Source: Streptomyces resistomycificus (GTDB taxonomy: Bacteria > Actinomycetota > Actinomycetes > Streptomycetales > Streptomycetaceae). Taken from it: 64,000 bases of DNA. Both the position numbers and the translations under genes were made by a program. The notes beneath the pieces are model-generated. The model did not search any database and had not been told where the DNA came from. It saw only the letters and a program-made list of their open reading frames with translations. Shown here one piece after another: positions 29,013-37,291 of the stretch. How positions within the stretch are numbered: position 1 is the first letter of the stretch; the number at the start of each line of letters is the position of its first letter. The stretch spans positions 115,054 through 179,053 of the forward strand of contig NZ_KQ949005.1 of assembly GCF_001514265.1 (NCBI RefSeq), given 5' to 3'.

Positions 29013-29819
29013 TCAGGTACCGAGCGAGGTGAGGACTTCGCGCCGCAACGCCACGCGGGCCGGGTCGTCGTGGGCCGAGCGGTCGCGGGGGTGCGGCACG
29101 TCGCGTACGGCGGTCAGCCGGCCGGAGCCGAGGAGGGCCACGCGGTCACCGAGGAAGAGGGCCTCGTCCACGTCGTGGGTGACGAAGACGACGGTGGCGC
29201 CCGTGCCGTGCAGCACGTCGACCAGCAGGTCCTGCATGCCGGCGCGGGTCTGGGCGTCGAGGGCGCCGAAGGGTTCGTCCATCAGGACCGCGCGCGGGCG
29301 GGCGGCGAGGGCGCGGGCCAGCTGTGCGCGCTGGCGCTGGCCGCCGGAGACGCGGTGCGGCAACTGCTGCATCCGGTCGGCGAGTCCGACGTGGTCCAGC
29401 CAGGTCTCGGCCTGTGCCCTGCGCTGGGAGCGCGGCAACCCCTGGATGGCGAGCGGGAGTTCGACGTTGGCGCGCAGGGTCCGCCAGGGGAGGAGAGCGT
29501 CCTCCTGGAAGACCAGGGCACGGTCGGCGCTCGGGCCGGTCAGGGGGCGCCCGTCCTGGGTCACCTCGCCGGACAGCGGCGGCAGGAGGCCGGCGAGGGT
29601 GCGCAGCAGCGTCGACTTGCCGCAGCCGGATGAGCCGACGACGGTGAGGATCTCACCGGGCGCGACATCCAGGTCCACGCCGGACACGACGGGCGAGCTG
29701 GGGCGGCCGAGCTCGGCGCCGGCGAGGGTGAGCCGGGTGCCGCGTACCGTCGGCGGCGCCGGTGCCGCACCGGCATTCTCAGTGGGAGGGGCGGTCCGGG
29801 TCTCAGACGAGGTGCTCAT
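29013..29819 (-). CDS. ABC importer ATPase, nitrate/sulfonate/taurine type
   Basis: A 268-aa SsuB/TauB-like ATPase. Walker A GSSGCGKSTLLRTLAG, Q-loop LVFQEDALLPWRTL, signature VSGGQRQRAQLARALA, Walker B AVLMDEPFGALDAQTR and H-loop VVFVTHDVDEALFL are complete. A ~28-residue Pro/Ala-rich leader precedes the fold. ATG 29819 overlaps the permease end by 17 bp; 11 bp separate its stop from the flavoprotein start. It energises uptake through the permease and binding protein encoded next door. Confidence 0.92.
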   Translation of the reverse strand: MSTSSETRTAPPTENAGAAPAPPTVRGTRLTLAGAELGRPSSPVVSGVDLDVAPGEILTVVGSSGCGKSTLLRTLAGLLPPLSGEVTQDGRPLTGPSADRALVFQEDALLPWRTLRANVELPLAIQGLPRSQRRAQAETWLDHVGLADRMQQLPHRVSGGQRQRAQLARALAARPRAVLMDEPFGALDAQTRAGMQDLLVDVLHGTGATVVFVTHDVDEALFLGDRVALLGSGRLTAVRDVPHPRDRSAHDDPARVALRREVLTSLGT

Positions 29820-30720
29820 CGCGTGCCTCCTCGGCCTTGGACGCGGGTGCTTCGCTGACGTGGGCGGGTGGTGCCGGGACCGGAGGCCGGGGGGCGCTGG
29901 GGCGTCCCGCGGGGACGTACGAGGTACGCGGCAGCCAGCGGGTCAGACGGCGGCCCAGCAGCTCCACGGCGGTGGAGGTGAGCCAGCCGAGCACGCCGAT
30001 GGTGACCATGCCGACGAACACGCCCGGGTAGTTGACGACCGTGTAGTCCTGCCAGGTGCGGTAACCGACGCCGTACTGTCCGGAGATCATCTCGGCGGAG
30101 ATGACACAGATCCACGAGACGCCGATGCCGACGGACAGGCCGCCGAAGATGCCGGGCAGCGCGCCCGGCAGCACGACCGAGCCGAGGATCCGCCACCTGC
30201 CGCCGCCCATCGTGAGCACGGCCTCCTCCCACACGGGGGTCAGCGCGCGGACCGCGTGCCGGGTGGAGACCAGGACCGGGAAGTACGCGGCGGTGAAGGT
30301 GATGAAGACGATGCCCTGCTCGTTCGAGGGGAAGAGGAGGATCGCGACCGGGACGAGGGCGATGGCCGGGATCGGGCGGATCACTTCCAGTACCGGGCCG
30401 AGCAGGTCCTCGGCGAGCCGCGAGCGTGCCACGAGCACGCCCGTCGCCACACCCAGGACCGCGGCGAGCAGGAAGCCGGTGATGATGCGGGTGAGGCTGT
30501 CGGTGAGGTCGGTCCAGTAGTCGGGGCCGGACAGCCGGTCGGTGAAGGCGTGGGCCACGTCGGTGACCGTGGGGAACTGCGAGAAACGCAGCCACAGGTC
30601 GATGTCCTGGCTGGTCAGCAGCTGCCAGAGACCGAGGGCGGCGGCCAGCGAGATGGCCCTTACGGCGAACCGGCCGGCCCGGCGTGGATACCGGGGCGCT
30701 TTCCGCGGATCCCGGGTCAC
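29803..30720 (-). CDS. ABC importer permease, nitrate/sulfonate/taurine type
   Basis: A 305-aa SsuC/TauC-like membrane protein with about six helices. The EAA-type cytoplasmic loop is visible around EEAVLTMGGGRWRILGSVVLPGALPGIF. A Pro/Ala-rich cytoplasmic tail of ~35 residues ends the protein (PRPPVPAPPAHVSEAPAS). GTG 30720 overlaps the binding-protein stop (GTGA), so the genes are translationally coupled. Confidence 0.92.
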   Translation of the reverse strand: MTRDPRKAPRYPRRAGRFAVRAISLAAALGLWQLLTSQDIDLWLRFSQFPTVTDVAHAFTDRLSGPDYWTDLTDSLTRIITGFLLAAVLGVATGVLVARSRLAEDLLGPVLEVIRPIPAIALVPVAILLFPSNEQGIVFITFTAAYFPVLVSTRHAVRALTPVWEEAVLTMGGGRWRILGSVVLPGALPGIFGGLSVGIGVSWICVISAEMISGQYGVGYRTWQDYTVVNYPGVFVGMVTIGVLGWLTSTAVELLGRRLTRWLPRTSYVPAGRPSAPRPPVPAPPAHVSEAPASKAEEARDEHLV

Positions 30721-32057
30721 GATGCCCGCTCCAGCGCCTGGGCGTACGTGATGACGCGGGCGCCGCCGTGGTCGGCGAGGTACGCCTGTGCGGTCGCCGG
30801 GGCGACGAAGGGGAGGAGCTGGTCGCCGTCGGCCACCCAGACCGCCTTGTCGGCGAACCAGAGGGTGCCGGTGGTGGCGTCGGGGACGTAGGCGGCGCGG
30901 AGGTCGCCCTGGTGCCGGGCGGCGTAGTCGAGCAGCCGGGAGGGGGACTTGAAGGAGAGGGTCTTCGTCGCCCCCTTGGGCCAGGCCTCGCTCGCGGCCG
31001 GGGCCGGGGTCGAGGCGAGGTGCTTCGCGTAGTCCGCGCCGAGCGCCTTCTTCACGTACCGGTCGTCGACGAAGGAGTCCACGTCCACGTCGCCGGTCAG
31101 CTTGGCCGACTTCAGCACCGACACGTCCTCCTTCAGCGCGGAGACGAGCTGGGGCTTGATCGCCGGGTCGAAGGTGGAGATGCCGTGGGCGCCGTTGTAC
31201 AGGTAGACGACCTCGGCGGGCAGGCCGGTGGCCTTCGCGACCTTCTCGGCGGCGGCCACGGGGTGCTCGTCCAGGTAGTCGGTCGCCTCCGCCTGGGCCT
31301 TGAGGAAGGCATCCAGCACAGCCGGACGCTCCTTGGCGAAGTCCTCGCGGGCGGTGACGCCGTGGAAGGTGGGGAGGTTCAGCTGGGCGCCGTCGTACAG
31401 GGCCTTGGCCTTGCCCTGGAAGGTGAGCAGACCGGGCCAGGCGACGAACTGCGAGAGGGCGTCCGCGCTGCCCGCGACGAGGGCCGAAGCGCCGACCGCC
31501 GGCTGTTGGTTGAGCTTCTCGATGCCCCGGTCGGGGTCGATGCCGGCCCGCTGCAGGGCGCGGACGAGGGTGCCGTCGGCGGCCGAACCGACGCTGGTGG
31601 AGACCTTCTTGCCGCTGAGGTCTTCGAGGGAGGTGAGTTTCGAGCCGGGGGAGGTGACGATGGTGTTGAGGCCGCCGCGGAGGTTGTAGCCGGTGACGGA
31701 GACCAGGCGGGTGGGCTGGTTGAGCTGCTTGCCGCGGGCCGCGTTGATGAGGAGCGGGAAGTCGCCCATCGAGCCGATGTCGATCTTCCCGGCGGTCATC
31801 TGGGCGGTGATCGGGGCGCCGGTGGCGTAGTCCTGCCAGTCCACCTTGTAGGTCTTGCCGTCGCCGAGGGCGTTCAGCTGCTTCTCGAAGTAGCCGAGGG
31901 AGCGCAGGAGGGTGCCCGCGGTGACCGTGTTGATCGTCTTCGACTGGTAGCCGACGGTGACGGTGACCGTGGAGCCGTCGCCGGCCGCCGCGTTGCCGCC
32001 GCAGGCCGTCAGGGGCAGGAGGAGCAGGGCCGCCGCGGCGAACGCTTTGTGTCTCAT
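30717..32057 (-). CDS. Sulfonate/aliphatic-type ABC substrate-binding lipoprotein with a NosL-like C-terminal domain
   Basis: A 446-aa lipoprotein (lipobox LTACGG, acylated Cys near residue 19). Residues ~30-330 are an SsuA/NMT1-like periplasmic-binding fold (VTVGYQSKTINTVTAGTLLR, GDFPLLINAARG, DLSGKKVSTSVGSAADG). The family usually stops near 320-340 residues. Here ~90 more follow, where GTLWFADKAVWVADGD, LLPFVAPATAQAYLADHGG and VITYAQALE resemble the end of NosL copper proteins, without an obvious Met ligand. It should deliver the substrate to the adjacent permease. ATG 32057, 17 bp after the ferredoxin stop. Confidence 0.8.
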   Translation of the reverse strand: MRHKAFAAAALLLLPLTACGGNAAAGDGSTVTVTVGYQSKTINTVTAGTLLRSLGYFEKQLNALGDGKTYKVDWQDYATGAPITAQMTAGKIDIGSMGDFPLLINAARGKQLNQPTRLVSVTGYNLRGGLNTIVTSPGSKLTSLEDLSGKKVSTSVGSAADGTLVRALQRAGIDPDRGIEKLNQQPAVGASALVAGSADALSQFVAWPGLLTFQGKAKALYDGAQLNLPTFHGVTAREDFAKERPAVLDAFLKAQAEATDYLDEHPVAAAEKVAKATGLPAEVVYLYNGAHGISTFDPAIKPQLVSALKEDVSVLKSAKLTGDVDVDSFVDDRYVKKALGADYAKHLASTPAPAASEAWPKGATKTLSFKSPSRLLDYAARHQGDLRAAYVPDATTGTLWFADKAVWVADGDQLLPFVAPATAQAYLADHGGARVITYAQALERAS

Positions 32058-32073
32058 GGTAGTTCGGGGCCTC

Positions 32074-32301
32074 TCACCGGAGCAGATAGGGCATGTTGAC
32101 CGTGACGGCTCCGGTGGGACAGCGGGCCGCGCACGGGCCGCAGTACCAGCACTCGTCGACGTGCATGTATGCCTTGCCGTTGCTCTCGTCGATGGCGAGG
32201 GAGTCCAGCGGGCACATGTCCACGCAGAGGGTGCAGCCGTCGATGCACTTCGACTCGTCGATGGTCACGGGCACGTCGGCCCGCTGGGGCGCCAAGGGCA
32301 T
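32074..32301 (-). CDS. Two-[4Fe-4S] ferredoxin, AprB/AsfB-like
   Basis: A 75-aa ferredoxin. The first motif is CIDGCTLCVDMCP (CxxxCxxCxxxCP, one residue longer than standard, as in APS reductase beta subunits). The second is CWYCGPCAARCP. It most likely feeds electrons to, or takes them from, the flavoprotein encoded four genes downstream, as AprB does for AprA. ATG 32301 has GGAGA 6-7 nt upstream. Confidence 0.88.
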   Translation of the reverse strand: MPLAPQRADVPVTIDESKCIDGCTLCVDMCPLDSLAIDESNGKAYMHVDECWYCGPCAARCPTGAVTVNMPYLLR

Positions 32302-32334
32302 GGCTGTCTCCGGAAAGGTGCGCGGGAGGGTTTC

Positions 32335-33123
32335 TTACAGGGACCGGTGCAGCAGGCCGCTCATGGTGATGCGGTCGCCGCGGAAGCGGATGAACTCCAG
32401 GTCGACCGGGCGGCCGTCCGCGAGGTGGGTGAGCCGTTCCAGCATGAGGACGGCGGCACCGCGCGGGGCCTCGAGCACGGTGGCGGAGTGGGCGTCCGCG
32501 TTCACCGCCTCCAGGGTGATCTCGGCGTGGCCGAGACGCCGGCCGGTGATCGTCTCCAGCAGGCGGAAGACGTCGGTGTTCTCCAGGTCGGCGCCGAGCA
32601 GGGCGGTGCCGATGTCGAGGGGGATGTAGGTGAGGTCCAGGGACAGGGGGAGGCCGTTGAGGCGGCGCAGACGTTCGATGTAGAGGACGTCGGTGCCGGG
32701 TGGGATCCGGAGGCGTTCCGCCACCGGTACGGGGGCGGGGGCGGGGCCCATGGTGCGGACCTCGTTGGTGACCCGGCCGTGTTCGTGCAGGGTCTCCGCG
32801 AGCCCCATCAGGCGGTCGAGGCCGTGGGGGTACTTCTGGCCGACCACGACCGTGCCGACGCCGGGCAGGCGCTCCACCAGGCCTTCGGCGCGCAGCAGGT
32901 CCAGGGCTTGGCGGACCGTGTTGCGGGAGGCGCGGTAGTCGGCGGCGAGGGCGGACTCGTGGGGGAGGGTGCCGTCCGGGAAGCCGTCGGTGAGCAGCTG
33001 GTGGCGGAGGAGGTCGGCCAGCTGCCTGGCCTGGTCCGCGCGCAGCCGGCGCCGCGCACGGTGGGCGGCGACTGTGGTCGCGCCCTGGCCGGCGTGGTCT
33101 CGGATGCGGTCGGAGGCGGGCAT
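32335..33123 (-). CDS. GntR/HutC-family regulator of the sulfonate-type cluster
   Basis: A 262-aa regulator. The N-terminal winged helix holds HESALAADYRASRNTVRQAL with LLRAEGLVERLPGVGTVV; the rest is a UTRA ligand domain (ERLRRLNGLPLSLDLTYIP). It heads the same-strand cluster, 33 bp before the ferredoxin, so it probably senses the imported compound or a sulfur-status metabolite. A TATGGT -10-like hexamer sits 7 nt before ATG 33123 with no Shine-Dalgarno, suggesting a leaderless mRNA; an in-frame ATG 12 nt upstream overlaps that hexamer. Confidence 0.85.
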   Translation of the reverse strand: MPASDRIRDHAGQGATTVAAHRARRRLRADQARQLADLLRHQLLTDGFPDGTLPHESALAADYRASRNTVRQALDLLRAEGLVERLPGVGTVVVGQKYPHGLDRLMGLAETLHEHGRVTNEVRTMGPAPAPVPVAERLRIPPGTDVLYIERLRRLNGLPLSLDLTYIPLDIGTALLGADLENTDVFRLLETITGRRLGHAEITLEAVNADAHSATVLEAPRGAAVLMLERLTHLADGRPVDLEFIRFRGDRITMSGLLHRSL

Positions 33124-33432
33124 GTTTTGAACCATACCGAGCCGGTAGGGAAAGTCGTGTTGCGGAATTGTTGCGCCACTATGAGCTGCGTCGCTTCCGC
33201 CGTTGACCTGCGGTTTCCGGAGGGGGTGCGGGAGATCTGCCACTCGGCGGGGCCCACAGGGCCCGCAGGGCGCCCGGCTCGTGCCCGCCTCGCGCTCGGG
33301 CGGGGGCGGGGGTAGGGGCGGGGTGAGGCCACTTGAGGCCTGGTCAGGAGAGGACCGCCCGGGACAGGAGAGGACCGCTCGGACAGGAGCCGGGTCAGGA
33401 GAGTGCCGCTCGGACAGGAGCCGGGTGCCGGG
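33124..33432. other. Intergenic region between the GntR and M56 genes
   Basis: About 310 bp without a credible gene. It holds the GntR promoter (TATGGT ending 7 nt before 33123, minus strand), a weak hairpin at 33284-33304 (CCCGCC / GGCGGG) that could end M56 transcripts, and most of the tandem repeat that runs on into the M56 stop. Confidence 0.5.
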
Positions 33433-33447
33433 TCAGGAGAGTGCCGT
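33342..33447. repeat. Degenerate tandem repeats overlapping the M56 3' end
   Basis: Six imperfect copies of a GACAGGAGAGGACCGCTCG-like unit, alternating with shorter GACAGGAGCCGG units. The last copies include the M56 stop codon (33433-33435), so the array appears to have grown by duplication of the gene end. Confidence 0.75.
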
Positions 33448-34371
33448 CAGGCCCGGGGCGAACGTGATCAGCAGGGGGAGCAGTGGCACCAGGGCCGCCA
33501 CCGTCGTCGTCAGGGCCCGGTGCCGCGGGTGGAGGCGCGGCTGGGGTTCCAGGAGACGGTCCACGCGTTCGCCGAGCAGCCGGTGGGTGGAGGCGCAGGA
33601 GAGGACGCCCCGGTGCTGGTTGAGCTCGATCAGGGCGAGGGCCGTGGTCAGGTGGCCGCAGCGCCGGGAGGCGGTGTCGTCGGCGGAGAGCTCGACCAGG
33701 CGGTGGGTCTGGTCGCAGAAGTGCGCGAAGAGCGGGACCCGGGGGAAGCCGGTGGCCAGGGCGGTGGAGAGGTGGAGCAGCCAGTCGTGGCGGGCGCGGG
33801 CGTGGCCGCGCTCGTGGGTGAGGACCGCGTCCAGTTGGTGGTCGGTGAGCCGGTGCAGGGCGCCGGTCGTGACGATCAGCTGGGGCGGGCTGCCCGGCAT
33901 CCACCAGGCGTCCGGGTACTCGTCCTCCAGGACGAGCAGCGGACCGCGTGAGGCGGGCAGTCCGGCCGGCAGGTCGGGGGCGCGTTCGCGCAGATGGGCG
34001 CGGGCCTGGCCGCGGCGTCGGCGGGCCTCGAAGAGCTCACGGGCGAGCATCGCGGTCGTCCAGCCCGCCCCGCACGCCAGCAGCAGCGTGAGTCCGGCGG
34101 CCCAGGGCGACGCGGCGGAGAGGTCGTACGCAGCGGTCACGGCGGGCGGCGCGGGCGCGAAGACGCGGTCGCGGACGGTGTGGAAGACCGCCGCCGTGCC
34201 CAGCACCAGGGCCGCCAGACAGCACAGCAGGACGGTCGCGACCAGGCACTGCCACACCCACAGCGCGACCACCGGGTCGCGGTCGGGCCACGCGGCCCGG
34301 GTCAGCACGCGGGGAACCGGCACTGCGGCCGCCAGGGCGACGGCGCTCAGCAGGAGCAGGCAGACAGTCAT
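33433..34371 (-). CDS. M56-family (BlaR1/MecR1-like) membrane zinc peptidase, orphan
   Basis: A 312-aa protein with four hydrophobic segments. Residues ~155-215 are the metalloprotease: PPQLIVTTGALHRLTD, then the zinc motif HERGH in AVLTHERGHARARHDWLLHL, with a downstream acidic ELSAD as third ligand region. In related systems it cleaves a BlaI-type repressor, but no BlaI gene lies within reach here. No beta-lactam sensor domain is present. ATG 34371 has GGAG 9 nt upstream. The target is unknown. Confidence 0.85.
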   Translation of the reverse strand: MTVCLLLLSAVALAAAVPVPRVLTRAAWPDRDPVVALWVWQCLVATVLLCCLAALVLGTAAVFHTVRDRVFAPAPPAVTAAYDLSAASPWAAGLTLLLACGAGWTTAMLARELFEARRRRGQARAHLRERAPDLPAGLPASRGPLLVLEDEYPDAWWMPGSPPQLIVTTGALHRLTDHQLDAVLTHERGHARARHDWLLHLSTALATGFPRVPLFAHFCDQTHRLVELSADDTASRRCGHLTTALALIELNQHRGVLSCASTHRLLGERVDRLLEPQPRLHPRHRALTTTVAALVPLLPLLITFAPGLTALS

Positions 34372-34496
34372 GCCATGGGCTCCGGATCCTGGTCGGGGGA
34401 CTCGGGTGAGTCGGGACAGTCGGGACAGTCGGGAGAGACGGAAGAACTGCTGGTCCGGGTGTCGTGTCGGTGCGGGACTTGCTACCGGCGTGACGT

Positions 34497-34516
34497 GCGT
34501 GCGGCGCGCCGCACGC
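34497..34516. promoter_or_regulatory. 20-bp perfect palindrome upstream of the M56 gene
   Basis: GCGTGCGGCGCGCCGCACGC is fully symmetric and lies 126 bp before the M56 start codon, in a noncoding stretch. It could be an operator; a GC-rich hairpin is the alternative. Confidence 0.4.
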
Positions 34517-34570
34517 GACAGGGCGAGCGGTGCACGGGGCCGGGCGGTGCCGGTGTCGTCCTCACACACC

Positions 34571-34606
34571 GGCCGCCTGTCGCCAGTATGACGGCGACAG
34601 GCGGCC
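34571..34606 (-). terminator. Hairpin terminator of the fumarylacetoacetase gene
   Basis: A 14-bp perfect stem (GGCCGCCTGTCGCC at 34571-34584 with its complement at 34593-34606), 8-nt loop, 22 bp after the stop codon. Confidence 0.75.
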
Positions 34607-34628
34607 TGCGGCAGGTGTCGGAAGTCGT

Positions 34629-35915
34629 TCAGTGGGATGCGGGGTGGGCCTGGGACGGCACCACCCGGCCGGTGACGTCTCCCAGACCCACCCGGGTCCC
34701 GTCCGGGCCGGGAGCCCAGGCCGACAGGGTCACCACGTCGCCGTCCTCCAGGAACGTCCGCTTGCCGTCGGGGAGTTCGAGGGGATCGCGGCCGTTCCAG
34801 GTCAGCTCCAGCAGGGAGCCGCGTTCGCGCTCGGAGGGCCCGCTCACCGTGCCGGAGCCGTAGAGGTCGCCGGTGCGCAGGGACGCGCCGTTGACGGTCA
34901 TGTGGGCCAGCTGCTGGGCGGCCGTCCAGTACATGGAGGAGAAGGGGGGCTCGGAGACGACGTGGCCGTTGACGGAGACGGAGATACGCAGGTCGTAGCC
35001 GCCGGGTTCGTCGTCCGAGTCGTCCAGGTACGGCAGCAGCGGGTGGGTGCGCTCCGGGGGCGCGACCCGGGCCGGCTCCAGGGCGTCGAGCGGGGTGATC
35101 CACGCCGACACCGAGGTGGCGAAGGACTTGCCGAGGAACGGGCCGAGCGGGACGTACTCCCAGGCCTGGACGTCACGGGCGGACCAGTCGTTCAGCAGGC
35201 ACAGTCCGAAGACGTGCTCGCGGAAGTCCCCGAGTGCGACCGGTGAGCCCTGCCGCGAGGGTGTCCCGACCACGAAGCCGACCTCGGCCTCGATGTCCAG
35301 GCGGACGGACGGGCCGAAGACGGGGGCGGGGTCGGAGGGGGCCTTGCGCTGTCCCGACGGGCGTACGACGTCCGTGCCCGACACCACCACCGTGCCGGAG
35401 CGGCCGTGGTAACCGATGGGCAGGTGCTTCCAGTTGGGGGTGAGGGAGTCCTCGGCGTCCGGGCGGAAGATCCGGCCGACGTTCCGGGCGTGGTTCTCGG
35501 AGGCGTAGAAGTCGACGTAGTCCGCCACCTCGAACGGGAGGTGCAGGGTGACCTCGGACAGGGGGTGGAACAGCGACTCGATGGTCTCGCGGTGCGAGGG
35601 CACCGTCACCCACGCGGTCAGCGCGCGCCGTACGTCCGACCACGCGGTGCGGCCCGCGGCGAGCAGCGGGTTGAGGGAGGGGCGCGCCAGCAGGGAGACG
35701 TACGGGGAGCCGAGGGCCGCGGCCGCCGCGCCCGCGTCGAGGACGTGGTCGCCGAGACGGACACCGACCCGACGGTCGGCGGCACCGGCGGAACCCTCGG
35801 CACCGGCGGACCCTTCGGCACCGGCGGACCCTTCGGTGCCGGGGAGCGAGAACACGCCGTACGGGAGGTTGTGCGGGCCGAAGGGGTCGCCCTCGGGGAC
35901 GTCGAAGGGGGGCAT
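34629..35915 (-). CDS. fahA: Fumarylacetoacetase
   Basis: A 428-aa hydrolase for the last step of tyrosine/homogentisate breakdown, giving fumarate and acetoacetate. The FAH N-domain has FDVPEGDPFGPHNLPYGVFS; the catalytic domain shows DFYASENHARNVGRIF (metal Asp and catalytic His), IDIEAEVGFVVG-type metal Glu residues (LDIEAEVGFVVG), LLNDWSARDVQAWEYVPLGP and GDLYGSGTVSG. Between residues 26 and 42 three GAEGSA repeats are inserted. ATG 35915 gives the usual length, with GAGTGAGG upstream. The homogentisate dioxygenase gene is not in this window. Confidence 0.94.
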   Translation of the reverse strand: MPPFDVPEGDPFGPHNLPYGVFSLPGTEGSAGAEGSAGAEGSAGAADRRVGVRLGDHVLDAGAAAAALGSPYVSLLARPSLNPLLAAGRTAWSDVRRALTAWVTVPSHRETIESLFHPLSEVTLHLPFEVADYVDFYASENHARNVGRIFRPDAEDSLTPNWKHLPIGYHGRSGTVVVSGTDVVRPSGQRKAPSDPAPVFGPSVRLDIEAEVGFVVGTPSRQGSPVALGDFREHVFGLCLLNDWSARDVQAWEYVPLGPFLGKSFATSVSAWITPLDALEPARVAPPERTHPLLPYLDDSDDEPGGYDLRISVSVNGHVVSEPPFSSMYWTAAQQLAHMTVNGASLRTGDLYGSGTVSGPSERERGSLLELTWNGRDPLELPDGKRTFLEDGDVVTLSAWAPGPDGTRVGLGDVTGRVVPSQAHPASH

Positions 35916-36114
35916 GGGGTGCTGCCTCACTCTCGTGCGAACCGTGCGTTCGATGTGGTCGCGCCACACGTTGTCGGGCCACACGTTACGGCCGAGACAC
36001 CTGTCCTGGCAGACCTCCACGCGTCCTCGGCCCTCCGCCGCCGGACCTCACCCCCGGCCCCGGCACCGAGGGGCAGCTCCGGCCCCGGCACCGCCACCCG
36101 CCCCGCCACCACCA

Positions 36115-37251
36115 CTACGCCCGATACCGCCCCAGGGTCCGCAACCCCGGAAGCGCACGGTCCTCGAAGTCGAACAGCGCCAGGTTCTCCCAGGCGTTGC
36201 CCGACATCGGGTCCTGCGGGTTCCAGCCGCTGCCGGAGCGGTAGGTCCAGGCACCTTCCCAGTAGCAGTGCCCGAGGCCCTGCCCGTCCGGCACGGCGGC
36301 GGCGAGGTCGGCCACCGCGCGCAACCAGGCCGCCTGGCCCTCGGGCGTGGCGGGGTAGCCCGGCGTGAGCTGCGAGGGGTCGTTCATGATGTCGTTGACG
36401 TCGTCCTCGCTCTCCAGCGTGAACGGGTAGGCCGTCTCGGCGATCACGCACGGCTTGCCGTAGCGGGCCGTGATGTCGGCCATGTTGGCCGCGGCCTGTT
36501 CCACCGGCCCGTGCCAGAAGGGGTAGTAGGAGAGCCCGATGATGTCGAAGTCGACGCCGAGAGCGACCGCGTTGTCGAACCACCAGCGGTACAGCCCGTT
36601 GTCGCCGCCGTTGGCCAGGTGGAGGATCGTGCGGATGCGCGGGGTGGTGTCGCGGGCGGCGCTGAGACCGGCCTTGAGGAAGGCGGCGAGGTTGTCCCAG
36701 TGCTCCCAGTCGCCGTCCGGCCAGAGCATGCCGCCGTTGAGCTCGTTGCCCACCTGCACCAGGTCGGCGGGGGTGCCCTGGCGGCGCAGCGCACCGAGGA
36801 CGTCGGCCGTGTGGTCGTAGACCGCACGCGTCAGGCCGGCCACGTCCAGGTCGGCCCAGGCGGCCGGCTTGGACTGGTGCGCCGGGTCCGCCCAGGTGTC
36901 GGAGTAGTGGAAGTCGACCCAGATGCCTATGCCGGCCCGCTTCAGGCGACGGGCCAGCGGAAGGAGGCGGGCCTTGTTGTTGTAGCCGTCGGCCGGGTTG
37001 ACCCATACCTTCAGGCGGGCGTGGGTGATGCCCGCCTCGGCGAGGATGCGGACCGGGTCCTGGCGGCGGCCGTCGGCGCGCCGGTAGACGGCCCCCTTGT
37101 CCTCGTTCTTCGGCAGCGAGGAGATGTCGATGCCCCGGATCTCCAGGCGGCCACGGTGCTTGGCGGGGCTCGCGACGGCCGGGGCCGCGCCCAGTACCGG
37201 CACAGCCAGCGCGGCGGCTCCGGCAGCGGCGAGAACACTGCGTCTGCGCAT
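36115..37251 (-). CDS. Secreted arabinogalactan endo-beta-1,4-galactanase (GH53)
   Basis: A 378-aa exported enzyme that cuts beta-1,4-galactan side chains of pectin. The N-terminus MRRRSVLAAAGAAALAVPVL looks like a Tat-type signal. The barrel has RGIDISSLPKNEDKG, LKVWVNPADGYNN, the acid/base Glu in LVQVGNELNGG and the nucleophile Glu in CVIAETAYPF. It lacks a binding domain. It lies 180 bp downstream of the GH42 gene on the same strand, with a tandem repeat between them, and corresponds to GanB of B. subtilis. Confidence 0.93.
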   Translation of the reverse strand: MRRRSVLAAAGAAALAVPVLGAAPAVASPAKHRGRLEIRGIDISSLPKNEDKGAVYRRADGRRQDPVRILAEAGITHARLKVWVNPADGYNNKARLLPLARRLKRAGIGIWVDFHYSDTWADPAHQSKPAAWADLDVAGLTRAVYDHTADVLGALRRQGTPADLVQVGNELNGGMLWPDGDWEHWDNLAAFLKAGLSAARDTTPRIRTILHLANGGDNGLYRWWFDNAVALGVDFDIIGLSYYPFWHGPVEQAAANMADITARYGKPCVIAETAYPFTLESEDDVNDIMNDPSQLTPGYPATPEGQAAWLRAVADLAAAVPDGQGLGHCYWEGAWTYRSGSGWNPQDPMSGNAWENLALFDFEDRALPGLRTLGRYRA

Positions 37252-37291
37252 GTCAGGGTCCCTTCACGATGAAATTCACAGAGGAAGAACA

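Noticed and set aside
26254..30891. A 1545-codon open frame on the plus strand, antisense to the sulfonate-type cluster
   Set aside because: It is Gly/Val/Arg/Asp-rich with no motif, and is the mirror of well-supported genes; long antisense frames are expected at this base composition.
30684..32099. A long plus-strand frame opposite the binding-protein gene
   Set aside because: It is the codon-position shadow of the lipoprotein gene, whose lipobox and fold are clear.
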